64,000 nucleotides of DNA from an uncultured Collinsella sp. (GTDB lineage: Bacteria; Actinomycetota; Coriobacteriia; Coriobacteriales; Coriobacteriaceae): positions 127,949 to 191,948 of the forward strand of contig CABVAC010000001.1 in the NCBI GenBank assembly GCA_902496275.1. The letters are read 5' to 3'. The translations under genes and the position numbers were made by a program. Below the pieces are notes generated by a model. That model was not told the DNA's origin, ran no database searches, and worked only from the letters and a program-made list of their open reading frames with translations. Position 1 is the first letter of the stretch. The number at the start of each line of letters is the position of its first letter. This document shows positions 52,122-61,399 of the stretch, piece by piece.

Positions 52122-52505
52122 CTAGAAACCAAAGCCAAAGCCCGTTCCGGTAATCGCCGAATACATAAAGTAGACGTTGATCACGTTGAGGAACACGCCC
52201 GTAATGCAGCCGTTGCGCAGATAGCGCTCGCACACGATGCGCGCCATGGCGGCAGAGTCATCATTGTTTTTAGCCTGGCGTCCTGCCGTAAAGTACGTCG
52301 CCACGCTCAGCAGCAGGTTGAGCACCGGCAGTGCCAGCAGCTCGTAGCTCTTGCCCCAGCGCGTCACCTCGCCGGCGGCATTAAACTTTGTTGCCACCTC
52401 GGGACCAATGTTGGGGATAACACACGCTGCGACCGCCAGCGGAATCACCGCAAGTACGAGCAGCGCAATACCCATGTAGCCGGCTTTTTTGCCATATTTA
52501 AACAT
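52122..52505 (-). CDS. DUF1648-like membrane protein
   Basis: A 127-residue protein with about three hydrophobic helices. The loop PEVATKFNAAGEVTRWGKSY has the family pattern (P...THFN..G..D.W) of DUF1648/SdpI-like membrane proteins, some of which give immunity to toxic peptides. Twelve bp after ychF, probably co-transcribed. Function unknown. Confidence 0.7.
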   Translation of the reverse strand: MFKYGKKAGYMGIALLVLAVIPLAVAACVIPNIGPEVATKFNAAGEVTRWGKSYELLALPVLNLLLSVATYFTAGRQAKNNDDSAAMARIVCERYLRNGCITGVFLNVINVYFMYSAITGTGFGFGF

Positions 52506-52516
52506 ATGCGTCGTCC

Positions 52517-53593
<1,077 letters not shown>

Positions 53594-53707
53594 GACAGCT
53601 CCTTTTGGTACAAGCATTTCAAACTGCATAAGTATAGCGCCGCCGCAGCATCTGGGCTAACCCGGACGCCACGGCGGCACGAATGAAGCAGAGATAGGGG
53701 TCGCTGA

Positions 53708-54961
53708 CTAGTCCGCGAGCTTCTCCACCTGATCGAGCATCTTGTCGAGCTTGGCCTTCGCCTCAGCCTTGACCTTCTGGGCTTCTTCGTGGGCCCTAGC
53801 CTTCTGGGCGGCCTTTTCCTCGGCCTCGGGATCGACGACGACTAGGTTGGATGCATCATGTTCAACCAGCTTAAGCGCATGCTCGGGGCACACCTTGACG
53901 CAGGCTCCGCAACCCAGGCAATACGTGGACTCCAGTGCAAAGCGGCCGCTTCCCACCAGATCGCAGGCAAACGTGGGGCACACGTTGACGCACTCGCCGC
54001 ACGACGTGCACTTGTCAAAATCGCATTCCGGCGTGCTCACCTGCATGTTCTGGGCAAGCTCGGGGTGGTTTTGCAGCGTCGAGAGCACCAGCTGGCGCCC
54101 ATGGGTGAGCGAACGGCGACGCTTGGTCGTCGTGGTGCCGCACATGGTGTTGAGCGTGCGCTCCAGCTGGGTGATCTGATGGCGATGGGCTTTGAGCTTC
54201 TGCGTCACCGAAGCCAGTGCCGCCGTCGCCGGATTGAGTTTGGTCACGGTCAGGCCCGTGGTACGGGCGATCTTTTCCATGTATTCCTTGCGCTCGTACT
54301 CGCGGCGCTTATGGCATTTGAGGCTCTTGGGGTCGACCTCCAGGCCCATACCCGTACCAGCCCATTCCTCGGCCTTCGCAATCGCCTCGCCCAGCATGTC
54401 CTCGCCACCGGTGTTGCGGCATTTATCGCACACGCCCAGCGGCAGATACACACTCACGTTGGGATAGTCGGCCAGCACCGAGAACCAGGTCTCGGCTGTA
54501 ATATCGCCCACGCAGGCAACGACGACCTCGTTCTCGCGCGGCATGCGCTTAAGGGCGCGCGTGCAGGTAACGTAGGCGGTCTCGTGACTTGTAGCCGCCG
54601 AGACAATGTCGTCATACAGGTTTTTGGGCGCCAGGCGCGGCGAGATGATCGCCTCAGTCGGACAGGCAGCGGCGCACAGGCCACACTTGCGACAGGAATC
54701 GAGGATCTCGATGGCATCTTCCTCGACCTCGATGGCGTTGACCGGGCACACGTCCATGCACGCGGTGCAGCCACTCTTTTCGTTTTTGCAGGTCAAGCAC
54801 GGAATGGTGTTGCCGCGCGGACGCTCCTTGTAGTCAGCAGGATTCCACTGCGGCGCCGACGGATCGAGCGCATCGGTCACACCGCCAAGCGGGTTTTTAA
54901 GAAAGTCGAAACCCTTGCTGATCTCGATAATGTCATCAAACAGATCGTGTTCCTGCGCCAT
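53708..54961 (-). CDS. Ferredoxin-domain protein with two 4Fe-4S pairs
   Basis: A 417-residue cytoplasmic protein. The N-terminus has CLTCKNEKSGCTACMDVCP and CRKCGLCAAACP; the C-terminal third has CTSCGECVNVCPTF and CLGCGACVKVCPEHA, giving two dicluster ferredoxin modules around a middle domain with CDKCRNTGG. The C-terminus is a Lys/Ala/Glu-rich coiled coil. Likely an electron-transfer adaptor for an anaerobic redox enzyme; partner unknown. ATG 54961 follows GGGAGGGG. Confidence 0.85.
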   Translation of the reverse strand: MAQEHDLFDDIIEISKGFDFLKNPLGGVTDALDPSAPQWNPADYKERPRGNTIPCLTCKNEKSGCTACMDVCPVNAIEVEEDAIEILDSCRKCGLCAAACPTEAIISPRLAPKNLYDDIVSAATSHETAYVTCTRALKRMPRENEVVVACVGDITAETWFSVLADYPNVSVYLPLGVCDKCRNTGGEDMLGEAIAKAEEWAGTGMGLEVDPKSLKCHKRREYERKEYMEKIARTTGLTVTKLNPATAALASVTQKLKAHRHQITQLERTLNTMCGTTTTKRRRSLTHGRQLVLSTLQNHPELAQNMQVSTPECDFDKCTSCGECVNVCPTFACDLVGSGRFALESTYCLGCGACVKVCPEHALKLVEHDASNLVVVDPEAEEKAAQKARAHEEAQKVKAEAKAKLDKMLDQVEKLAD

Positions 54962-55112
54962 GCGCGGCCCCTCCCTGAGCAGTGCAAACAAGCAAGAGAT
55001 AATGATACGCTATCGGCCCGCGCCTCGGGCAAATTACACGTGGAGCATCTTTGCGGCAAATAGCCCATGGCCTATCGCCGCCTCGATTGCACAAGGTCAA
55101 TCAAGCGCCAAA

Positions 55113-56180
55113 CTATGCCTCGCGCATGAGCTCGACGAGCTTTTGTTTGGTCACCTTGGCCTGCTCGTTGGCCATATTGCGTTCGTTTCTAAAGGCCGCA
55201 TCCGCAACGCTCATCAGGTCGGCATCGGAAATCTCGCCAAGGCCCAGCTCCTCGAGCGTCGTCGGCAGACCGACGCGCTGACAAAACTCGAGCACCTGTT
55301 CAAGCTCGGGCGCACGCTCCAGACGAAGCTGGACCACCAGACCAAACGCTACGGCCTCGCCGTGCATAGCCTTGCACTCGGGCAAAATCGTCAGGCCGTT
55401 GGCGATGGCATGCGCCAACGCCAAGCCACCGCTCTCAAAACCAACACCCGAAAGCAGGATGTTGCACTCGATCAGGCGCTCAACCGCCGGCGATGTACGC
55501 CCCTTTTTGAGATCGCGCTTGGCAGCGACGCCGCATTCCATAAGCGTGTCGTAGCAGGCACGTGCCGCGACCAGTGCCAAGTGCCCCGGCGCGCCACCGT
55601 GCTCGTTCGCACCTCTCGCCGCGGCGCACGAACGCGCCTCGAAGTACGTTGCCAGCGCATCGCCCATACCAGCGACCGTCATACGCAGTGGGGCCGCCGC
55701 GACCACGTTGGTATCGACCACGACCAGGTCTGGATTCTTCTCGAGCATCAGGTAGCGGTCGAACGACCCGTCCTCGTGATACAACACCGAAATCGCGCTG
55801 CACGGACCATCCATTGAGGCCGCCGTGGGGCATACACACAACGGCAGCTCAGCATAAAACGCAACGGCCTTTGCGATATCGAGCATCTTGCCGCCGCCAA
55901 TGCCCACCACCATGTCGCAATACTCGGCCCGGGCTTCCTTGGCCATTTCGACAACGGCATCTTCCGTACACGGACCGTTGTAAATTTTAAAGAACGGCTC
56001 GCTTAGATCTTCATCCAGAAATCCATCGACGATCTGTCTGCACAGCCGATCCTCGGTGCCCCGGTCAAACAAGACATAGGCAGCGCAGCCCAACCATGAC
56101 AAATACCTGCCCTGACGCGAAAGTTCGCCCGGCCCTTGAACATACCGGCCGGGACCGCCATAAACCATGGGAAGCGCCAT
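55113..56180 (-). CDS. Glycerol dehydrogenase-like protein (GldA family), copy 1
   Basis: A 355-residue group III metal-dependent dehydrogenase of the GldA branch: NAD loop VGIGGGKMLDIAKAVAF, the PTAASMDGPCSA segment, and metal ligands in MTVAGMGDALATYFEA, ALAHAIANGLT and HGEAVAFG. Oxidises glycerol to dihydroxyacetone or related polyols, NAD+-dependent. Shorter and more divergent than the neighbouring paralogue (56328-57428). Confidence 0.88.
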   Translation of the reverse strand: MALPMVYGGPGRYVQGPGELSRQGRYLSWLGCAAYVLFDRGTEDRLCRQIVDGFLDEDLSEPFFKIYNGPCTEDAVVEMAKEARAEYCDMVVGIGGGKMLDIAKAVAFYAELPLCVCPTAASMDGPCSAISVLYHEDGSFDRYLMLEKNPDLVVVDTNVVAAAPLRMTVAGMGDALATYFEARSCAAARGANEHGGAPGHLALVAARACYDTLMECGVAAKRDLKKGRTSPAVERLIECNILLSGVGFESGGLALAHAIANGLTILPECKAMHGEAVAFGLVVQLRLERAPELEQVLEFCQRVGLPTTLEELGLGEISDADLMSVADAAFRNERNMANEQAKVTKQKLVELMREA

Positions 56181-56210
56181 ACAAGAATCCGCCCTTCATC
56201 AAACAACGAT

Positions 56211-56275
56211 TGGTGCAAAGTAACCTGACCCCTTTGCACCAACTTGGCGCGATGGGGTCGGGTTAGTTTGCACCA
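56211..56275. repeat. REPIN-like pair between the two glycerol dehydrogenase genes
   Basis: A 22-bp unit TGGTGCAAAGTAACCTGACC(CC) (56211-56232) is followed in inverted orientation by GGGGTCGGGTTAGTTTGCAC(CA) (56254-56275), 20 of 22 matching, and an inner CTTTGCACCA arm. A different sequence family from the GGGGAC repeats. Confidence 0.7.
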
Positions 56276-56282
56276 TAGCAAA

Positions 56283-56315
56283 AAGGGGCAAAGCCATCTG
56301 CCGGCTTTGCCCCTT
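56283..56315 (-). terminator. Terminator of the second GldA gene
   Basis: AAGGGGCAAAGCC (56283-56295) pairs with GGCTTTGCCCCTT (56303-56315); on the minus strand a T-run follows. Confidence 0.85.
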
Positions 56316-56327
56316 CCTTAGCTTGAT

Positions 56328-57428
56328 TTACTCATCCATGAGGTAATAATGACCCAGCGCGTCGGCACCCAGGATGGCGTTTGCGACCATCTCGGGCGTC
56401 ACCTCAAACGGCATGTTGCACATGGTGTCCTCGGGCGCGCAGGCGGCCTCGGCAACAATCATGGCCTGCTCGCGCGTAAGCTCGGCAACGCCAAGTTCCT
56501 TCATCGTGACCGGCAGGCCCAGCTCAATGCAGAAGCCCAAGACTTCCTCGAGCTTCTCGGTCGGGGCATCCTCGAGTACCAGCTGGACGATGGTGCCAAA
56601 GGCGACCTTCTCGCCGTGATACATGTTGTGGCACTCGGGCAGCATCGTCAGACCATTGTGGATGGCATGAGCAGCAGCAAGGCCCGAGCTCTCAAAGCCA
56701 ATACCCGAAAGCAGCGTATTGGCCTCGATGATGTGCTCGACGGCAGGCGTGAGCGCACCCTTCTCCAGCGCGACCTTGGCCTTGACGCCATCGGCCATGA
56801 GCGTCTCATAGCAGAGCTTGGCGAGCGCCAGGCCGGCCATGCCGCCCTTGCCGCCGGCGCAAGTGCCACCGTCGGCATCATGCGTCGCCTGGGCCTCAAA
56901 GTAGGTTGCGAGCGCATCGCCCATACCGGAAACCGTCAGGCGCACCGGGCTCGCCGCGATAACCGTCGTATCCATCAGGACGATATTGGGGTTTGCCTTA
57001 AGGAAGAGGTACTTATCGAACTGGCCATCGTCGGTGTAGAGCACCGAAAGCGCCGAACATGGGGCATCGGTCGAAGCAATGGTGGGGCAAATGATAACCG
57101 GGGACTCCAGGTAATAGGCGACGGCCTTCGCGGTGTCGAGGATCTTGCCGCCACCGACGCCGACGATGATGTCGCAACCGTTGTCGCGAGCGAGCGCGAC
57201 CAGGCGATCAACCTCGCCCTTGGAGCACTCGCCGTTAAAGTCCTCAAACAGCAGCTCGGCCTTAGCCTCGGCAAAACCGCCCTCGATCTTGGCACCGACG
57301 CGCTTCTTGCCCGAAGGCGTCACGACGACGAGGGCCTTAGCGCCGAGCGGCTCGACATAGGAGCCGAGCTTGGCGAGCTCGTCCGGACCCTGGATGTACT
57401 TGCTGGGGCTATTGAAAATTGCAGCCAT
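56328..57428 (-). CDS. gldA: Glycerol dehydrogenase (GldA family), copy 2
   Basis: A 366-residue GldA: VGVGGGKILDTAKAVAYY, CPTIASTDAPCSALSVLY, and metal-binding segments TVSGMGDALATYFEAQA, AAHAIHNGLT and HGEKVAFG. It is closer to characterised glycerol dehydrogenases than the copy at 55113. ATG 57428 has GGGATAG. Sits between the other copy and an iron-type alcohol dehydrogenase, all on the minus strand. Confidence 0.9.
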   Translation of the reverse strand: MAAIFNSPSKYIQGPDELAKLGSYVEPLGAKALVVVTPSGKKRVGAKIEGGFAEAKAELLFEDFNGECSKGEVDRLVALARDNGCDIIVGVGGGKILDTAKAVAYYLESPVIICPTIASTDAPCSALSVLYTDDGQFDKYLFLKANPNIVLMDTTVIAASPVRLTVSGMGDALATYFEAQATHDADGGTCAGGKGGMAGLALAKLCYETLMADGVKAKVALEKGALTPAVEHIIEANTLLSGIGFESSGLAAAHAIHNGLTMLPECHNMYHGEKVAFGTIVQLVLEDAPTEKLEEVLGFCIELGLPVTMKELGVAELTREQAMIVAEAACAPEDTMCNMPFEVTPEMVANAILGADALGHYYLMDE

Positions 57429-57457
57429 AACTATCCCATTCTCTAAAAGAAAAAGAA

Positions 57458-57490
57458 AGGGGCTCCGTACAGATACGTGCGGAGCCCCTC
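57458..57490 (-). terminator. Terminator of the iron alcohol dehydrogenase gene
   Basis: AGGGGCTCCG (57458-57467) and CGGAGCCCCT (57481-57490); minus-strand read continues TTCTTTTTCTTTT. Confidence 0.85.
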
Positions 57491-57510
57491 GTTACGATAA
57501 CAAGAGTCGA

Positions 57511-58734
57511 TTAGAAATCGATGTCGGTGTCGTAGTAGCAGGCCTTGAGAATCTTCTCGAAGTCGGCAGCCTTGGTCTCACGCGGGTTCTCGGGCGTGCA
57601 GGCGTCCTGCTCGGCGTTCGCGGCGATCTCGGGGAGCTTGGCGAGGAACTCCTCCTCGGAAACCATCTGCGGGTTCTCGGCGTCGACCTTCACGCCACCA
57701 TTCGCGTAATCCTTGATGGACTGCGGAATGTTGAGCTGGTCGTTGAGGTCGCGGATCTTCTGGACGAGCGCAGCGATGAGCTCCTCGTTGGTCTCGCCGG
57801 GAAGGTGCAGGATCTCCTTGGCCACGTAAGCGTAACGCTCGGCAGCACGCGGGTCCTTGGAGTTCCACTGGATGACCTTGCCCAGGTACATGGCGTTAGC
57901 AGCACCGTGGATGATGTGGCCGTTCTCGAAGGCAGCACCGGTCTTGTGAGCCATGGAGTGAACGATGCCGAGCAGGCCCGAGGAGAAGGCGATACCGGCG
58001 ATGCACTGAGCCTCGTGCATGTGCTGACGGGCCTCATGGTCGCCAGCATAGGACTTGGGCAGCCACTCGACGATCTCGCGGATGCCGTGCAGGGCGTTGG
58101 CGTCGGTGAACATAGAGGCGCAGGTGGAAACGTAGGCCTCCATGCAGTGGGTCAGAGCATCCATGCCGGTGTGAGCGCACAGCTTGGCGGGCATGGTGTA
58201 GGTGAGCTCGGGGTCGACGATGGCGACATCAGGGGTGATGTTGAAGTCGGCCAGCGGGTACTTGATGCCCTTGGCGTAGTCGGTGATGACGGAGAAGGCG
58301 GTAACCTCGGTAGCGGTACCGGAGGTAGAGGAGATGGCGCAGAAGTGAGCCTTCTGACGCAGCTCAGGGAAGCTGAACGGCTGGATGATGTTATCGAAGG
58401 ACTCCTCGGGATACTCGTAGAAGACCCACATGGCCTTAGCGGCATCGATGGGCGAGCCGCCGCCGATGGCGATAATCCAGTCGGGCTCGAACTCGCGCAT
58501 GGCCTCGGCGCCCTTCATGACCGTCTCGATGGACGGGTCGGACTCGACGCCCTCGAACAGCTTGACCTCGAAGCCGCCTTCCTTAAGGTCGTTCTCGACG
58601 TCCTGCAGGAACCCGCCGCGGCGCATAGAGCTGCCGCCAGAAACGATGATGGCCTTCTTGCCCTTGAGGTTCTTCACCTCGTGGCGAGCGCCCTCACCAA
58701 AGTACAGATCGCGAGGATTGGTAAAACGTCCCAT
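57511..58734 (-). CDS. Iron-containing alcohol dehydrogenase
   Basis: A 407-residue group III alcohol dehydrogenase of the butanol-dehydrogenase type: AIGGGSPIDAAKAMWVFYE for NAD(P), SSTSGTATEVTAFSVIT, and Fe ligands in MDALTHCMEAYVS, GIVHSMAHKTGAAF and HGAANAMYL. Reduces aldehydes to alcohols at the end of fermentation. ATG 58734 has AGGAGG. A 5'-leader hairpin (AACGGAGC/GCTCCGTT near 58778-58801) lies about 45 bp upstream of the start. Confidence 0.92.
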   Translation of the reverse strand: MGRFTNPRDLYFGEGARHEVKNLKGKKAIIVSGGSSMRRGGFLQDVENDLKEGGFEVKLFEGVESDPSIETVMKGAEAMREFEPDWIIAIGGGSPIDAAKAMWVFYEYPEESFDNIIQPFSFPELRQKAHFCAISSTSGTATEVTAFSVITDYAKGIKYPLADFNITPDVAIVDPELTYTMPAKLCAHTGMDALTHCMEAYVSTCASMFTDANALHGIREIVEWLPKSYAGDHEARQHMHEAQCIAGIAFSSGLLGIVHSMAHKTGAAFENGHIIHGAANAMYLGKVIQWNSKDPRAAERYAYVAKEILHLPGETNEELIAALVQKIRDLNDQLNIPQSIKDYANGGVKVDAENPQMVSEEEFLAKLPEIAANAEQDACTPENPRETKAADFEKILKACYYDTDIDF

Positions 58735-59234
58735 ACTGTGCCTCCTAAACAAGCCCCTCTTAGACTTGCGTATATAACGGAGCACCCAATTGGCTCCGTT
58801 AGGACCGGTTTGCGCGTTGCCGGCGATGACAATGCGCGATGTCTAAACGTCTCAACGCTCAGATAAACACTATTTTACCGTTCTGGTTGGTCAGTTATTC
58901 ACCTAAAGCCGCCAATGATGAAACGTTTTTTCTATCCCTGAAGACCCTTGTACGGCATTCATACTCCCAAGCTGGGCAAACGTTTTATCAAGGTTGACTA
59001 CATATCCCGGGCAGGACTGTGCCCCTCCAAAATATGCACCGTTCGCCGCCAAAAATCGACCGTTTGCGGCACCGTGATACCACTCGGCCGTCCATGGTGC
59101 CGACATTTGTGCGACATCCGACTTCGTGGTGCAAAGGTGCAAGTCCAAGTGCGGCACCCCCGGTGTGCCACATGCGGGTAAACTAGAACTTTATATAGAA
59201 ACATCTGAACCCTAACCGCAGCAAAGGAGGCCCC
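58735..59234. other. 500-bp divergent intergenic region
   Basis: Between the divergent alcohol dehydrogenase and 59235 genes. It holds the AACGGAGC leader hairpin and, on the minus strand, an open segment of 84 codons (58903-59157) without ribosome site or homology I can see. GGTAAACTAGAACTTTATA near 59170-59195 may be the promoter for the plus-strand gene. Otherwise nothing recognised. Confidence 0.45.
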
Positions 59235-60311
59235 ATGGCATTCGATCCCATTCAAGAGGATTGCCATCGCCTCGTTCTTGAGGCCTTGCGCCGCGACAAT
59301 ATCCCGCTCACCGACGGTGCCGCCGTAGAGCGTCTGATGGAGCAATTCACCCGCAACCCCGCACCGCTCATCGTGCACGACCGCGACCGCGCCGGGCATC
59401 TGATTGCCAAGGTAGTCGAGGCCGTCGACTACCGCATTCCCTTTATCCCTGACGATGCCCAGGCAGAGCAGGAAGAGGCAGCTGCCGAGAACATGCTCCG
59501 CGAGGCGGCCGCACTCGATCCGGCCAACTGGGATGCCCAGCGCATGCTGACGGCACTCACCGCCGAATCCAACGAGGAATACGTGCAGTATCTGGTGTCC
59601 AAGTGCGACGAGGTCGAGCACGACCTAGCGCTCAAAATCGCCTCGGCCCAGGACCCCTACGAGCGCGAGGCCGCAGGCGACCTTACGCGCCGTCCCTATC
59701 TGCGCTGGCTTGCCGCCTTGGCATCGCGCGCGCTCATTAGCGGACGCTACCGCATGTCGCTCGAAGCCGCGAATCGCAGCTTGGACTTTGCCCCCAACGA
59801 TCCCGCCGGCGTCCGCCACACCGCGATGCTCGCCATGGCAAAGCTCGAATACCCCGCCGAGGAGCTCAAGCGCTTTCGCTCCGCTCACTCCGTGCCGTAC
59901 CTCGCGAATACCCCGCTGCGCCGCCGCCCCAAAGATGCGGAGCGCGACTTGGACCCGTGGACGCTCATCGCACTGATGAGCGCAGCCTGGCGCGAGCTGG
60001 ACTACGAGGGCGCCGAGCACTACTTGCGCATCCTTGCGCGCTCGTGTCCGCACGCAGCCGAGGCACTCTACTTCCAAACCGAGTTTCCCGATGGCGTCTA
60101 TGCCCGCGTCAACGTGGGCGTGGGCTCCACCGACGAGCTTGTCCTTGCGCTGTCCGAGGCGACGCCGGTACTGCAGGAGGGCCTGGGCGCTCCCGACAAC
60201 GCCAGCTTTGCCGCCTGGATCGCCACCAACGATATCGTGCGTTCCCAAATCGATGAGCGCATACTGCGGGCGGCCGAGCAGGGTTTGCCGTTTAAGGGAG
60301 GAGACCTCTAA
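59235..60311 (+). CDS. Helical-repeat protein of unknown function, first of a pair
   Basis: A 358-residue soluble protein rich in Ala, Leu, Glu and Arg, predicted mostly helical; segments such as RMSLEAANRSLDFAPNDPAG and AAWRELDYEGAEHYLRILAR have the spacing of TPR-like repeats. No catalytic motif is evident. ATG 59235 has AAAGGAGG. Its stop overlaps the start of the related next gene (TAATG), so the two are translationally coupled and precede MurT-GatD. Confidence 0.65.
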   Translation: MAFDPIQEDCHRLVLEALRRDNIPLTDGAAVERLMEQFTRNPAPLIVHDRDRAGHLIAKVVEAVDYRIPFIPDDAQAEQEEAAAENMLREAAALDPANWDAQRMLTALTAESNEEYVQYLVSKCDEVEHDLALKIASAQDPYEREAAGDLTRRPYLRWLAALASRALISGRYRMSLEAANRSLDFAPNDPAGVRHTAMLAMAKLEYPAEELKRFRSAHSVPYLANTPLRRRPKDAERDLDPWTLIALMSAAWRELDYEGAEHYLRILARSCPHAAEALYFQTEFPDGVYARVNVGVGSTDELVLALSEATPVLQEGLGAPDNASFAAWIATNDIVRSQIDERILRAAEQGLPFKGGDL

Positions 60312-61354
60312 TGGATCCGAGCGTCTACATCCCCGCCTACCTGGAGCGCACCTATCTGGCGTCGCACCCCGAGCTCACCGATGCAGCACGCGAGCTTGTC
60401 CATAACGACGTAAGCGTCAACCCTCACAAGTATGCGCAGACCGAGCATGCCCAGGCGCTGCTGTCCTATGCCGGTGTTCATCGCCACCTGCTCGACGAGC
60501 TCCATCGCATCGAGGACATGGGCAGCGATGAGGAGTTTGAACAGACGCGCAACCGCCTGTTCGACGATATGCGCGATGAGCTGCTCAAGATCGTCCGCGT
60601 CGATGCACTGGCCGTCGACGCGCAGCTGCTCGCCATCATCCTGGCCGACACGCCCGTTGACGCCTGCCTGGGCGACCTAATGAAGCTCGAGGCGACCACG
60701 GCCGATTACCTGCAGCAAAGCGTGCCCGGGTTCGACATGGAAGCCCCGCACTACTGGGCCAACAAAGTTTTGACGGACGGCGTGACGGCGGCAGAGCTCA
60801 CCGTGAGCGAGCCGGCTCTTATCGGGTGGCTCCACACGCTCGAGGCCATCTCGCAGCTGTGCATGGCGAGCGCCCGCTACCGTGCTGCCGCCAACTACGC
60901 CCGCCGCGTCCTTAAGGCGGAAGGCTACCCCAGCCGAGCCGCAGGCACCGTGTTGCTCGCCCTCGCTCGTCTGGAAGACCAGGACGGCTTTTTTGCCCTG
61001 GCCCACCAGCTCGAGGAAGAGATCGGGGCTGACGCGCTCGAGAACTCTCCTTGGTATCTGCTCGCCCGCACCATCCTCTTGTTCAAAACGAACAAGATGC
61101 GTCCGGCGGTGCGTGCGCTGCGTGAGTTCGCTAACCGCTGCGAGGGCGGCGCGTTCTTCTTGCTGAATCCCATGTACCAGACACCGTACCTTCCCTGCCG
61201 GCCCGAGCCACGTGATCCCTGGGATCTTTCGCACCAGGCCGTTTGGGAAGCGGACGGCATTATCTCGGACACTCCAGACTTTGCCCCCTGGGCCAATGCC
61301 TGCGAAGACGCGTCGCAGCTTGCCCAGGAATTTGCGCGCCGCTACGGTTTTTAG
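60311..61354 (+). CDS. Helical-repeat protein of unknown function, second of a pair
   Basis: A 347-residue protein related in style to the one before it: helical repeats (YRAAANYARRVLKAEGYPSR, NKMRPAVRALREFANRCEGG), a shared layout of an N-terminal acidic part and a C-terminal tail of RRYGF. No enzyme motif. GGGAGGAG precedes ATG 60311. Overlapping starts and stops imply the products work together, perhaps as a scaffold; function unknown. Confidence 0.65.
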   Translation: MDPSVYIPAYLERTYLASHPELTDAARELVHNDVSVNPHKYAQTEHAQALLSYAGVHRHLLDELHRIEDMGSDEEFEQTRNRLFDDMRDELLKIVRVDALAVDAQLLAIILADTPVDACLGDLMKLEATTADYLQQSVPGFDMEAPHYWANKVLTDGVTAAELTVSEPALIGWLHTLEAISQLCMASARYRAAANYARRVLKAEGYPSRAAGTVLLALARLEDQDGFFALAHQLEEEIGADALENSPWYLLARTILLFKTNKMRPAVRALREFANRCEGGAFFLLNPMYQTPYLPCRPEPRDPWDLSHQAVWEADGIISDTPDFAPWANACEDASQLAQEFARRYGF

Positions 61355-61399
61355 TGACGCACTCGACCCGACCATGTCGTTTACGTTAGGAACGGTTTC

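Noticed and set aside
58903..59157. 84-codon minus-strand frame in the alcohol dehydrogenase leader
   Set aside because: No ribosome site, no recognisable family; more likely leader sequence.
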